Below are positions 17,575 to 26,628 of a DNA stretch of 64,000 nt, in pieces. The stretch covers positions 1,178,001-1,242,000 of the forward strand of contig NZ_QXJC01000001.1 in NCBI RefSeq assembly GCF_003570885.1, written 5' to 3'. The notes beneath the pieces are model-generated. The model ran no database searches and was not told the DNA's origin. It saw nothing but the letters and a program-made list of their open reading frames with translations. The DNA is from Simplicispira hankyongi (GTDB lineage: Bacteria; Pseudomonadota; Gammaproteobacteria; Burkholderiales; Burkholderiaceae_C). Both the position numbers and the translations under genes were made by a program. Within the stretch, counting starts at the first letter, position 1. Each line of letters opens with the position of its first letter.

Positions 17575-18567
17575 TTAGACATCGAGGCCGGCCTTGCGGG
17601 CGCGGGCGTCGAGCGACTCACGAACGGTTTGCAGCGCGTCCAGGCCCTGCGCTCCCAGAGCAAGCTCGGCCACTGGAGCAAGCGCCGCCTGGGCCTGAGC
17701 GGCATAGGCCTGGTACCAGCCACTGATCAGCGAGCGATTGGCCTCGGACTCGGCAGCCGCCACCTTGACCACCGCATCCACCCAACGTGCCGACTCTTCG
17801 TGCCATTCGGGAATGAAGGCCGTGAGCATGGACACCGCCGTGCCGCCGTGCGGCGCCAGGTAGTCGTCCACGAAGTGCTTGTAGATCAGCGGGTACAGCA
17901 AGCCATCGAGCGCCAGGTTCTGCGCCACGAACAATTCAAACGGGTCCTGCACCACCAGGGTGTCTTCCACCAGTCGGCGCAGCGCCTGCCAGCGGGGGTG
18001 CTCCAGCCAGTCCTTCTTGCCCGCATCCAGGGCGCCTGGTTCTTCGAGCGCCAGCCCCAGACGCGTCAGGTACTGCGCCACGCCGAGCTGGTCCATGGCG
18101 TGCAGCATGGCCGGCGCCGTGAAGGCGGTGCCATAACCACGCGCGCACACCTGGGCGTTGTTCATGTTGCCGCCCCAGGCCACATGGCGCAGGGGCAGCA
18201 GCACCTCACAGGCCTTGGCACGCAAGGCGTCGGGCATTTTTGCCGCCAGGCCGCGCAACTCGACGAACTGGTAGTTCGACTCCATCGCGTCCTGCTGGCG
18301 CGCCCGGGCGATGGTCCAGTTGGCGTAGTAGTACTGGCGTGGATCGCGCAGCACGTACCAGTCGGCCAGCTTGACCGCTGTGCGACCGGTGTCGAACAGC
18401 TCAAACTCAGGCTCCCAGGTGGGTCGGTAATGGAAATTCGCCGTGGGCTGCACCCCCAGCGTCGCCTCCTGGTAGCGCGAAGCGGTCTTGTCGCCAATGT
18501 AGGCGGCCACGCGGGCAAAGGTGTGGCGCTGCGGCTCGATAGCCCTCGCCTGCAAGTCGATATTCAT
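17575..18567 (-). CDS. dmpL: phenol hydroxylase beta subunit P1
   Basis: A 330-residue beta subunit of the oxygenase, helical and without metal ligands. WEPEFELFDTGRTAVKLADWYVLRDPRQYYYANWTIARARQQDAMESNYQFVE is strongly typical. The start at 18567 (MNIDLQARAIEP) is favoured over an upstream in-frame one that would overlap dmpK; GGAGA lies upstream. Confidence 0.95.
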   Translation of the reverse strand: MNIDLQARAIEPQRHTFARVAAYIGDKTASRYQEATLGVQPTANFHYRPTWEPEFELFDTGRTAVKLADWYVLRDPRQYYYANWTIARARQQDAMESNYQFVELRGLAAKMPDALRAKACEVLLPLRHVAWGGNMNNAQVCARGYGTAFTAPAMLHAMDQLGVAQYLTRLGLALEEPGALDAGKKDWLEHPRWQALRRLVEDTLVVQDPFELFVAQNLALDGLLYPLIYKHFVDDYLAPHGGTAVSMLTAFIPEWHEESARWVDAVVKVAAAESEANRSLISGWYQAYAAQAQAALAPVAELALGAQGLDALQTVRESLDARARKAGLDV

Positions 18568-18580
18568 CTGGTTTGTCTCC

Positions 18581-18814
18581 TCAAACGGTAGGGAAATTCG
18601 TGCCTGGAGCGGCAGCGTCGAGCCTGCGCACCTGGTGCGTTTGGCAGAACGCATCGAAGTCCTGGTGTGGCAGCATCAGCTCCACCACCAGCTCCGGCCA
18701 GCCGATCGAAAACTCGAACTCAACAAGGCCGTTGTCGCGTCTTCTCAATACACGGATGAAGCGCTTGGTCACGTCACACTGCAGACTGTTGGTGGCGAGC
18801 GATTCGGTATTCAT
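18581..18814 (-). CDS. dmpK: phenol hydroxylase assembly component P0
   Basis: A 77-residue DmpK-family protein: TKRFIRVLRRRDNGLVEFEFSIGWPELVVELMLPHQDFDAFC. In related systems P0 helps load iron into the oxygenase. It is the first gene of the operon, with AGGGAG nine bases before the ATG and a sigma-54 promoter about 37 bases upstream. Confidence 0.93.
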   Translation of the reverse strand: MNTESLATNSLQCDVTKRFIRVLRRRDNGLVEFEFSIGWPELVVELMLPHQDFDAFCQTHQVRRLDAAAPGTNFPTV

Positions 18815-18850
18815 GGCGGACTCCCTGGATTGGCTTTGCCCATTCGTTAT

Positions 18851-18866
18851 TGCACGGGCTGTGCCA
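18851..18866 (-). promoter_or_regulatory. sigma-54 (-24/-12) promoter of the phenol operon
   Basis: Read on the minus strand: TGGCACAGCCCGTGCA. GG of the -24 and GC of the -12 elements are at the required 10-bp spacing; only one base of the TTGCA block differs. The inferred start site leaves a leader of roughly 26 bases to dmpK. This matches the divergent sigma-54 activator gene. Confidence 0.85.
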
Positions 18867-19002
18867 GATATCGATAAAAATGTCTCATTGGGGAAAATTC
18901 AAGGGTTAACACTTAGCAAATGGAAGCATTCCAGCTGCCGGGCCTTGTTTTTGGTCTTTTCTTTTTGGAAATCGCCAAGAATTGCGGCATTGCAGCATCA
19001 CG

Positions 19003-19043
19003 AATTGATGAAAACGTAGAATTTCGATAGATCAAATGATGAA
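19003..19043. promoter_or_regulatory. candidate upstream activator sites for the DmpR-like regulator
   Basis: Two near-identical blocks, AATTGATGAA and AAATGATGAA, lie 31 bp apart (three helical turns) in an AT-rich stretch 140-190 bp upstream of the sigma-54 promoter, where enhancer sites of XylR/DmpR proteins normally lie. The blocks are seen; binding is inferred. Confidence 0.4.
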
Positions 19044-19105
19044 TTCCTGGGCGAGGCAGGCTAAATAAAGCCCGCAGATCAAATTTATTTATCGATAATT
19101 AAGGC

Positions 19106-20797
19106 ATGTCCTCTTCTGAGATCCCCCCACTCCCCTCAGACACCGATCTGCGGCGCCTGGTGCATTTCTCGGCCGGCGACGGGCGTATCTGGCTGTCGGG
19201 CCAGCGCATGCTGCTGGTCCACGCCGCCGCATTCGGAGCCATGCGCAGGGAGTTGATGGCCACCCTCGGGCCGCTGCAAACGCGGCGCGTGCTAATGCGT
19301 GCCGGCTATGCCTCAGGTGAGCGCGATGCGCTGCTGGCGCGCCAAGTGCGCCCCGACGCGGCGCTGTTCGACACCTTTGCCGTCGGGCCACAACTGCACA
19401 TGCTTGAAGGCGCAGTGCAGGTCACGCCTCAAACATTCGAACTGGACGAAGCAGCCGGCCATTTCCTGGGGCGGTTCCGCTGGGACCACAGCTGGGAGGC
19501 GGAATCACACACACGCGATTTCGGCCCTCAGCAATCCCCTGTTTGCTGGATGCTGCTGGGCTACGCCTCGGGCTACACCAGCGCGTTCTTTCGCCGCTCG
19601 GTGCTGTACAAGGAAGTCCAGTGCACTGCCTGCGGCTGCAGCCACTGCCTGATTGAAGGGCGTTTTGCCGAAGAGTGGCCAGACGCCGCCGCCCTGGCAC
19701 GTGACTACGACGCCGATTCGGTGCTGGTCAAACTCGACGAATTGCAGTCGCAGGTGCAGTCCCTGCGCACGCAGATGCAGCCAGCGGACGAGCAGGGCCC
19801 GCTGGTGGGGCGCTCGCGCGCATTCGAGCAAACCGTGGACCTGCTGCGCAAAGCAGCACAAACCCAGGTCACCGTGCTGCTTACCGGAGAAACCGGTGTG
19901 GGCAAGGAGCGGTTTGCCCGCGCCCTGCACAGCATGGGCTCCCGCGCCGACAAACCGTTTGTGGCCGTGAACTGCGCTGCACTACCGGCCGAGCTGGTCG
20001 AGAGCGAGTTGTTTGGCGCCGAAAAAGGCGCCTACACCGGCGCGGGCGCCGCGCGCATCGGGCGGTTCGAGCGTGCGCACGGCGGCACCCTGATGCTGGA
20101 CGAACTTGGCGAGCTGCCGCTGTCGGCGCAGGCCAAGCTGCTGCGCGTGCTGCAAACCGGGGAAATCGAGCGCCTGGGCGGCACCGAGGCGCGCAAGGTG
20201 GATGTGCGCCTCGTTGCCGCCACCAACCTCGATCTGGAAAAGGCGGTGGAGGCCGGCCACTTCCGGCGCGATCTGTTGTACCGCCTGAACGTGTACCCGA
20301 TCCGCATCCCGCCACTTCGCGAGCGCGCCGACGACATCGAAGCACTGGCCATGCACCTGCTGCAAAAGTACGCGGTTCGCCACGGCAAACGCATGCTGGG
20401 GTTTTCCGACCGTGCTCTGCTGGCCATGCGCGCCCACAGCTGGCCAGGCAACGTGCGCGAGCTGGAGAACCTGATCGAGCGCGGCGTCATCCTCACACCC
20501 TCAGACGACAACGTGGAGGCCGAGGTGCTGTTTCCGCATGTCACCCTGCAAGCGGGCGCCACCATCAACGACGCCGGCACGCTGGAGCGCGCTGCCGCGC
20601 CCACGGCACAGACAGTGCAAATGTACGACGCGCTACAAGATAGTGGCCTGACCCTGGAGGCACTGGAAGACACCCTGATTCGCGAAGCGGTTGCACGTGC
20701 TGGCGGCAACCTCTCGGCCGCCGCACGCGCACTGGGGCTGACGCGCCCACAGTTGAGCTACCGCCTGGCGCGCCTGCAAGAGCGCGCGCAAGTCTGA
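19106..20797 (+). CDS. dmpR: sigma-54-dependent phenol-responsive activator, DmpR/XylR type
   Basis: A 563-residue enhancer-binding protein. Residues 1-190 form the XylR_N/V4R sensor domain with the zinc-site cysteines expected for DmpR (Cys147 and the cluster CTACGCSHC at 173-181). After a short linker the AAA+ domain has Walker A GETGVGKE (261-268), the sigma-54 contact loop GAYTGA (308-313, a Tyr variant of GAFTGA) and Walker B LMLDELGE. The C-terminal Fis-type HTH is [22 protein letters not shown]. It is divergent from the dmp operon across a 291-bp region. In Comamonas testosteroni the equivalent is AphR. Confidence 0.93.
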   Translation: MSSSEIPPLPSDTDLRRLVHFSAGDGRIWLSGQRMLLVHAAAFGAMRRELMATLGPLQTRRVLMRAGYASGERDALLARQVRPDAALFDTFAVGPQLHMLEGAVQVTPQTFELDEAAGHFLGRFRWDHSWEAESHTRDFGPQQSPVCWMLLGYASGYTSAFFRRSVLYKEVQCTACGCSHCLIEGRFAEEWPDAAALARDYDADSVLVKLDELQSQVQSLRTQMQPADEQGPLVGRSRAFEQTVDLLRKAAQTQVTVLLTGETGVGKERFARALHSMGSRADKPFVAVNCAALPAELVESELFGAEKGAYTGAGAARIGRFERAHGGTLMLDELGELPLSAQAKLLRVLQTGEIERLGGTEARKVDVRLVAATNLDLEKAVEAGHFRRDLLYRLNVYPIRIPPLRERADDIEALAMHLLQKYAVRHGKRMLGFSDRALLAMRAHSWPGNVRELENLIERGVILTPSDDNVEAEVLFPHVTLQAGATINDAGTLERAAAPTAQTVQMYDALQDSGLTLEALEDTLIREAVARAGGNLSAAARALGLTRPQLSYRLARLQERAQV

Positions 20798-20814
20798 ACG
20801 TCTAGACCCCTACC

Positions 20815-21588
20815 ATGGCCAAACGCCCCTTTTTACAAGTTCTCGGAACAGACGCGGGGTTGTCCGATGATGGCACGGCCACCTCGCGCACCCTGATCGA
20901 GCAGACCTACGCCGAACTGCGCAACGACATCATCGAAGGCCGGCTGGAGCCCGCGAGCAAACTGCCCATCGAGCACCTGCGCGTGCACTACGGTGTGAGC
21001 GCAGGCACGCTGCGCGAGGCGATCACCCGTCTGGTCAGCGATGCGTTGGTGACCACCGAAGGCCAGAGGGGCTTTCGCGTGGCCCCGATTGCCATTACCG
21101 AGCTGGAAGACCTGACACGCCTGCGCGTGCAACTGGAAATCGAGGCCCTGCGCCTGTCGATTCGCCACGGCGGCAGCGCCTGGCGCGACGGTCTCGCAAA
21201 AAGCTACGAGGCCATTTCAGCACTGGAGCAACCTATAAAACCGGTCTATCGGCGCCAATGGGAAGCGCTGAACGTGCAGTTCCACGATGCCCTGCTGGCC
21301 GGCCACCACTCACCCTGGACGCAAAAGGTGCTGCGACTTCTCTCCCGCCATAGTGAGCGCTACCGGCGCTACGCCATGGGGCTAGCCAACTCGGCGCGCG
21401 ATGTGCACGCCGAACACACACAGATCTTTGACTTGGCCATGGCGGGCCACGAAGCGCGTGCGGCGCTGGCGCTGGAGGCGCATATCCGCGCCACACCAGA
21501 TCTGCTGGCACAGGCGCTGCGCAGCGGCGAACTGGTGCTGCCGACAGGCGCATGCCGCGACCTTGCGGCCGATCAAACGGCCGCCTGA
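20815..21588 (+). CDS. GntR-family (FadR/FCD) regulator, AphS-like
   Basis: A 257-residue protein with an N-terminal winged HTH (TLIEQTYAELRNDIIEGRLEPASKLPIEHLRVHYGVSAGTLREAITRL, about residues 25-75) and a C-terminal FCD ligand domain whose metal-type histidines are seen in FHDALL, EHTQIF and EAHI. It starts 17 bp after the dmpR stop on the same strand, so the pair is probably one transcript. In C. testosteroni TA441, AphS is a GntR repressor of the aph phenol genes and is linked to aphR; the same role is inferred here. Confidence 0.85.
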   Translation: MAKRPFLQVLGTDAGLSDDGTATSRTLIEQTYAELRNDIIEGRLEPASKLPIEHLRVHYGVSAGTLREAITRLVSDALVTTEGQRGFRVAPIAITELEDLTRLRVQLEIEALRLSIRHGGSAWRDGLAKSYEAISALEQPIKPVYRRQWEALNVQFHDALLAGHHSPWTQKVLRLLSRHSERYRRYAMGLANSARDVHAEHTQIFDLAMAGHEARAALALEAHIRATPDLLAQALRSGELVLPTGACRDLAADQTAA

Positions 21589-21666
21589 TACCGCGCCTTG
21601 GCGTGGCAAGAGGCTGTTGCCCCCTATCCCCACGACGCAATTTGTCTGTCTGAATGCACGCCGTAG

Positions 21667-23268
21667 CTACACCGCAGGCACTGCGTAGCCACTGCTGTCG
21701 GCAAATACAACGGTGCCCTCACCATCGAGCCGAAAACTGCCAGCCCGGTATTCGCTGCGCAGGTGCGCCTGCACGCGTCCAAAGGCCATATCCACGGCAC
21801 CTGCCACGGCCACCCCAACGGCTACCACCGCATGGCGCGACAGTGCCATTTGCTGTTCCAGGTCCTTGAACGCCAGCAGGGATTTGGCATGTGCGCTCTG
21901 CGCATTTTTTAACGACGCCTGTGCACGGCTGAGCAAGCCCTTGGGGTCGCCCACGGCAGTCAGATGGGCGATCAACTTGTGCAAGCTCTCCTGCGCAGCA
22001 GTTTCCTTTTCCATCTGCTGTTGCAAGTCGTGGCAGCGTGCTTCCAGTTCGGGGTTGGCACCAAGCACCAGCTTGGTGATACCCCCGCTGGGCGAACCCA
22101 CCAATGGCGCCTGGATCAGCATCATGGCCGTGGCACAACCGCCGATCAGCCGCCCGCGCTGGGGTGCGCTGGCGCCGATCACGATCTGGTTGAGCGATTG
22201 CAGCTCACATTCCAGCGCCATGTCGCCGATGGCGATGGAAGTGCCGGCATACAGCTGCGCGGCCTCGGCAAAGCGCGCGCTGATAGTGCCTGCAGCGCGC
22301 AGCATGGCGTGGGCAATGACGCCGCCCGTGACCTTGATGTTGCCCCCGGCTTGCAAAATGCCGCCATCGACCATGCCCCCGACGAGGATGTCGCCGCTCG
22401 CTTGCACCCGCATGCCTTGACCAATTTCACCATCAACCTGCACCGTTCCGTCGTAATGGATGTTGCCGGTGTCCATGTTGACCTCTGCAAGTCGCAGGAT
22501 CGGTTCGACCATCACACCGCCGTGCACCCGAACCGGATGACCGGTCTGGCTGGCCTGGAGCAGATTGGGGTCTTCGTCGGACACCTTGGCACCCGTCAGT
22601 TGGGCCGCAAAGGGCTCGTCCAGCCCAGGCTTGGCCGACAGGGTGTCGCCGCGCACGGTAAACCCCGGAACGCCCGGCGTTGCCGGCTGGCGGCGCATCA
22701 ACAAGGCACCGGTGTGCACCATGACGATGTCCCCATGCTCGCGGTAGTCGATGAAGCCGCTGTCATCGAGCTTTGGGGCCCGGTCGGGAGCTGCGGGAAT
22801 CAGTTCCTCGAATGCTGCATCGTGGCCATTCTGCGCCAGCGCACCACGCGCCACCACAACGGCTTCACAGGCTTGGGCCACGACCGCCTGAGCGATTGCC
22901 ACCTCATCGATTCCGGCCACCACGCCCGCAAGCATGAGGCCATGGCGCACGTCCTCAACTGTTGCCGGTGCACCGCCGCGCGCTGGCTTGATGTCGAGGC
23001 TGGCAGACATGGCATCCGTGGCGATATGGACCACCACCGTGGCATCACAGCGCTCTGCAACGGGTAGCGAAAAGGGCGCAGACGCAGCCCTCGCATCCTT
23101 GGCGGCACGCTCCAGCGCCTCGTGGTGCAACAAACAGTCCCCATAACCGTCGCGCACCAGCCAATCGCGCAGCGCCGCTGCGTCAATGTCGCCCCGGTCT
23201 TCCTGAGGCTGGACGTGAAGCAGGATGCTGCCGCCGGACTCGCTAAGCGCCATGCCAACAAAATCCAT
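21667..23268 (-). CDS. FapA-like DUF342 protein
   Basis: A 533-residue cytoplasmic protein of the DUF342/FapA family, polymer-forming beta-solenoids of uncertain function linked to flagellar assembly or surface behaviour in some Vibrio. The first 220 residues form the N-terminal FapA domain. The region VNMDTGNIHYDGTVQVDGEIGQGMRVQASGDILVGGMVDGGILQAGGNIKVTGGVIAHAML is the repetitive beta-helix, and a coiled segment (LEARCHDLQQQMEKETAAQESLHKLIAHL) follows. Start MDFVGMALSES is chosen over a longer frame lacking similarity. Convergent with the gntR gene. Confidence 0.8.
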   Translation of the reverse strand: MDFVGMALSESGGSILLHVQPQEDRGDIDAAALRDWLVRDGYGDCLLHHEALERAAKDARAASAPFSLPVAERCDATVVVHIATDAMSASLDIKPARGGAPATVEDVRHGLMLAGVVAGIDEVAIAQAVVAQACEAVVVARGALAQNGHDAAFEELIPAAPDRAPKLDDSGFIDYREHGDIVMVHTGALLMRRQPATPGVPGFTVRGDTLSAKPGLDEPFAAQLTGAKVSDEDPNLLQASQTGHPVRVHGGVMVEPILRLAEVNMDTGNIHYDGTVQVDGEIGQGMRVQASGDILVGGMVDGGILQAGGNIKVTGGVIAHAMLRAAGTISARFAEAAQLYAGTSIAIGDMALECELQSLNQIVIGASAPQRGRLIGGCATAMMLIQAPLVGSPSGGITKLVLGANPELEARCHDLQQQMEKETAAQESLHKLIAHLTAVGDPKGLLSRAQASLKNAQSAHAKSLLAFKDLEQQMALSRHAVVAVGVAVAGAVDMAFGRVQAHLRSEYRAGSFRLDGEGTVVFADSSGYAVPAV

Positions 23269-23487
23269 AGTCGATCGCCTCCATCCAGGCAGGTGCCTTG
23301 CCTGTGATCGCATCGTTGCCGTAGGAACTGCGATCCGGGATTTATCGCTGCGAAAGGTCTTGGCCGCTATCCCAGAAAGGCAATGCTGCTACTGCGCTTA
23401 TAGCGCACTCAGGGCACTTGGGGAATGCGCAAAATCCGCTTGCAGACGGCAAGGGAATGCGTACGAATTTGGAACATGCCCACAACC

Positions 23488-25269
23488 TCAGGTCAGCAGG
23501 CTTGCCTCCAACCAGCCGCGCAGGTGGTTGAGGAACGCCCAGGCCTGAATGCGGGGAACCTCTTCCAGACGCACCGTCGCTTCCTGTACCCGGCCTGCTT
23601 CCAGTGCCAGGGCGCGGCCCACACCGGGCAGCAGACCGCAGGCGAGCGGCGGCGTGACCCACCGACCGCCGAGCAGCATGGCGACATTGCCGCGCGTGCA
23701 TTCGGTGATTTCGCCTGCCGCGTTGTAGAGCACGGTGTCGAACACGCCGGCATCCTGCGGCGCAAACGCCTCGTAGTGTGCACGCCGGGTGGTCTTGTAG
23801 CGGACAAATTCACCATGCGCCTCGGCCAGGGGCCGGCTGGCCAGTTGCAGGCGCACCGGTTGGTGCGTTTCCCGCAGCGCAAACGCCTCGGTGCACGCCA
23901 CGCCATCGGCGCCGAGCAGCAGCCGTACGCGCCAGGCGCCGTAGAGATGCTGCAAGGCCACAATTTGCAGATCCTGGCGCACCGCGTGGGCGTTCCAGGG
24001 GAAGCCGAAATGCGCCGCCGCCTCGCCCATCCGGGCCAGATGGCGGTCTGCCTGGTGAAAACTGCCCTCGTCCAGCAACAGCGTTTCGAGCAGCTCGAAC
24101 GGGGCGCTGGCACGCTCCAGGAATGCGGCTTTGTAAAGCCACTCCTGCCATTCGGCATCCGGCTGCGACCCAGCCGTAATGCCACTGCCCACGCCAAAGC
24201 GCAGCTCGCCGCCTGAGAGCACCGGCGTGCGGATGGGTACATTGAAAGTGGCATGCACGCCACCCTGCGCACCAGGGCGCACGACACCCAGGGCTCCGCA
24301 ATAGAGGCCGCGCGGGCCGGATTCCAGTGCCTGGATGGCGGCCATCGCCGCCGCCTTGGGCGCTCCCGTTACCGAGCCACAAGGGAACAGCGCAGCAAAC
24401 ACATCGGACAGGCGGGTACCGGTGCGCGTGCGTGCCTGGACATCGGAGGTCATCTGCCACACCGCTGGCAGCGCCTCGGTGTGGAACAGCCTGGGCACCT
24501 GCACGCTGTGCGGCTCGGCAATACGCGAAAGATCGTTGCGCAGCAGGTCCACGACCATGACGTTTTCCGCGCGCTCCTTGGGCGACGCGCGCAACTGAGC
24601 GGCTTGCGCGGCGTCCTGCTCCGGCGTGGCGCCGCGCGGCGCCGTGCCTTTCATGGGGCGGGTGAGGATATGGCCCACTTCAGCGCTACCGCCGCTCTCC
24701 CAGTCAAAGAACAATTCAGGCGACACGGACAGCACCTGCTCGCCTCCCATGTCCATGCAGGCCGCGTAGCCGCCGGGCTGCGCACGTTGCAGCGCGGCGA
24801 ACAAGGCTGAAACCGCCTGCACGCCGCCGCCGTGCAGCGTGGCCCGCAGCATGGCGGTGTAGTTCACTTGGTAGCAGTCGCCGGCAGCTATGGCATTCCC
24901 AATGGAAGCCAATGCTTCATCGAAGCGCGCACGATCTGGCGGCGCCTGCCAATCCAGCGTGGGCGCATCTGCGATCGCCGACGCGCCCGGCCAAGGCAGC
25001 GGCGCATCGTGCACGGCAAACCAGGCCAGTGGGCCGTCGGCAGGGTGGGTCTTGAGCACGGCGTCTAAGGCTGGCGCCGCCTCGTAGCGCACGCCTCCGA
25101 CGCACCAGGCGCCAGCTTCGGCAGCAACCTGCACCGCGTCAAGCACGCCGCGCACCTCCTCTGCCCGCCGCGCTATGAGCAGATCGCGTGGCGCCCCGAA
25201 CGCGTGGCGCAGGCGCGGGGCACTGGCGTCACGGGGGTTGGCGAAGTCAAGCAGAGTTTTAAGTACCAA
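23488..25269 (-). CDS. pabBC: fused aminodeoxychorismate synthase component I / aminodeoxychorismate lyase
   Basis: A 593-residue fusion making p-aminobenzoate for folate. Residues 1-375 are the chorismate-binding PabB domain (RPMKGTAPRG, VMVVDLLRNDLSRI, FPCGSVTGAPKAAAM). The remaining 220 residues are a class IV PLP lyase (PabC) with the Schiff-base Lys in RYKTTRRAHY and TECTRGNVAML. The reading frame opens with TTG at 25269, five bases after a strong GGAGG that belongs to the dispersed repeat at 25266-25326; no nearer ATG fits. The glutamine amidotransferase subunit is not in the window. Confidence 0.9.
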   Translation of the reverse strand: MVLKTLLDFANPRDASAPRLRHAFGAPRDLLIARRAEEVRGVLDAVQVAAEAGAWCVGGVRYEAAPALDAVLKTHPADGPLAWFAVHDAPLPWPGASAIADAPTLDWQAPPDRARFDEALASIGNAIAAGDCYQVNYTAMLRATLHGGGVQAVSALFAALQRAQPGGYAACMDMGGEQVLSVSPELFFDWESGGSAEVGHILTRPMKGTAPRGATPEQDAAQAAQLRASPKERAENVMVVDLLRNDLSRIAEPHSVQVPRLFHTEALPAVWQMTSDVQARTRTGTRLSDVFAALFPCGSVTGAPKAAAMAAIQALESGPRGLYCGALGVVRPGAQGGVHATFNVPIRTPVLSGGELRFGVGSGITAGSQPDAEWQEWLYKAAFLERASAPFELLETLLLDEGSFHQADRHLARMGEAAAHFGFPWNAHAVRQDLQIVALQHLYGAWRVRLLLGADGVACTEAFALRETHQPVRLQLASRPLAEAHGEFVRYKTTRRAHYEAFAPQDAGVFDTVLYNAAGEITECTRGNVAMLLGGRWVTPPLACGLLPGVGRALALEAGRVQEATVRLEEVPRIQAWAFLNHLRGWLEASLLT

Positions 25270-25326
25270 ATTGACCTCCAGCGCTTTATTGGTCTGCGCT
25301 GTCAGCTATCAAAAAAATAGTAAAAC
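25266..25326. repeat. AT-rich dispersed repeat, copy 2
   Basis: Contains CAAATTGACCTCCAGCGCTTTATT, GCGCTGTCAGCTATC and a trailing AAAAAATAG. It overlaps the start of pabBC and provides its GGAGG ribosome site on the minus strand. Confidence 0.7.
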
Positions 25327-25340
25327 AAAGCCAGGGGCAC

Positions 25341-26468
25341 TCAGGCTGCCCCGATGTTGGGCACCAGCCCCGCCACGGGCTGGCCCTTCTTGAGCGCGGC
25401 GGTAAAGGCCAGCATGCGGTCGATCGGCAGGCGCGCACGCGGAATAATGGCCGGATCGACGTGGATGGTGTTGCTGCCCGTCTCCAGCACCTGGGCCACG
25501 CCGGCCAGGCCGTTCATCGCCATCCAGGGGCAGTGGGCGCAGCTCTTGCAGGTGGCGCTGTTGCCAGCGGTGGGCGCTTCGTAAAACACCTTGCCGGGGT
25601 TGAGCGTGCGCAGCTTGTGCATCATGCCGTTGTCGGTGGCGACGATGAACTCGGTGGCGTCCATCTCCTGCGCGGCTTTCAAAATGCCCGAGGTGGAGCC
25701 CACGGCGTCGGCCAGGGCAATCACGTCCGGTGGCGATTCAGGGTGCACCAGCACCTTGGCGCCGGGGTGGTCTTTTTTCAGCGCTTCGAGCTCGAAGGCC
25801 TTGAACTCGTCGTGCACGATGCAGGCGCCATTCCACATCACCATGTCGGCGCCGGTTTCGCGCTGGATATAGGCGCCCAGGTGGCGGTCAGGGGCCCACA
25901 GGATTTTTTGCCCGGCATCCTTCAGGGCGCGCACGATGTCGAGCGCGCAGCTCGACGTGACCAGCCAGTCGGCCCGTGCCTTCACCGCCGCGCTGGTGTT
26001 GGCATAGACCACCACGGTGCGGTCCGGGTGCTGGTCACAAAAGGCGCTGAATGCGTCGATAGGGCAGCCCAGGTCCAGCGAGCAGGTGGCGTCCAGGTCG
26101 GGCATGAGCACGGTTTTCTCAGGCGAGAGGATTTTCGCCGTCTCCCCCATGAAGCGAACGCCCGAAACGACCAGCGTCTGCGCGGCGTGGTCGCGGCCAA
26201 AACGCGCCATCTCCAGCGAATCGCTGACGATGCCGCCGGTTTCCTCGGCCAGATCCTGCAGGTCGGGGTGCACGTAGTAGTGCGACACCATGACCGCGTT
26301 CTTTTCCTTGAGCAGGCGGCGAATTTTGTCCTTGGTCGCGGCGCGCTCGTCCGGCGTCAGCTCGGCGGGCACGCGCGCCCAGGCGTGTTTGGTGGAGCAG
26401 ACCGCGCCGTCCGTGCCCTCGCGGGGCTGCTCGTACTCGACCTCTTTAATGGCAATAACAGGATTCAT
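25341..26468 (-). CDS. nadA: quinolinate synthase A
   Basis: A 375-residue [4Fe-4S] enzyme condensing iminoaspartate with dihydroxyacetone phosphate in NAD synthesis. The three cluster cysteines are visible in [21 protein letters not shown] and the C-terminal [13 protein letters not shown], where several Cys cluster. Substrate histidines appear in [28 protein letters not shown] at 26468 is preceded by GGAG; a longer frame upstream is not family-like. It follows nadC on the same strand. Confidence 0.95.
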   Translation of the reverse strand: MNPVIAIKEVEYEQPREGTDGAVCSTKHAWARVPAELTPDERAATKDKIRRLLKEKNAVMVSHYYVHPDLQDLAEETGGIVSDSLEMARFGRDHAAQTLVVSGVRFMGETAKILSPEKTVLMPDLDATCSLDLGCPIDAFSAFCDQHPDRTVVVYANTSAAVKARADWLVTSSCALDIVRALKDAGQKILWAPDRHLGAYIQRETGADMVMWNGACIVHDEFKAFELEALKKDHPGAKVLVHPESPPDVIALADAVGSTSGILKAAQEMDATEFIVATDNGMMHKLRTLNPGKVFYEAPTAGNSATCKSCAHCPWMAMNGLAGVAQVLETGSNTIHVDPAIIPRARLPIDRMLAFTAALKKGQPVAGLVPNIGAA

Positions 26469-26569
26469 TTCAGTGCTCCAGGGTGCGTCGCTGCGCCCGC
26501 CAAACGTCGAAGTTGCAGAGCCAAGGCCAGCGGACGCCGTGCAAGGGCCGCCCCGCCGCACTGGCGTCG

Positions 26570-26625
26570 TCCCCCTTCCCGCGCAGCGAGAGAAGGGGGA
26601 AGGCGCCGAAGGCGACGCAGGGGGT
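26570..26625. repeat. GC-rich hairpin repeat, copy 2
   Basis: CCCCCTTCCCGC then AAGGGGGAAGGCG and GGCGACGCAGGGGG, matching the stretch at 1045-1098. It fills the nadC-nadA gap; the CCCCCTT/AAGGGGG pair could form a hairpin in the nadC-nadA transcript. Confidence 0.55.
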
Positions 26626-26628
26626 TGT

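Noticed and set aside
6236-21588. The phenol cluster as a transposon or integrative element
   Set aside because: No transposase, integrase, flanking IS ends or tRNA attachment site was found near either edge, so recent transfer cannot be claimed from this window.
23380-23440. TGCGCTTATAGCGCA palindrome upstream of pabBC's 3' end region as an operator
   Set aside because: It lies between the ends of one gene and the start of another with no promoter features, and short palindromes of this size occur by chance.
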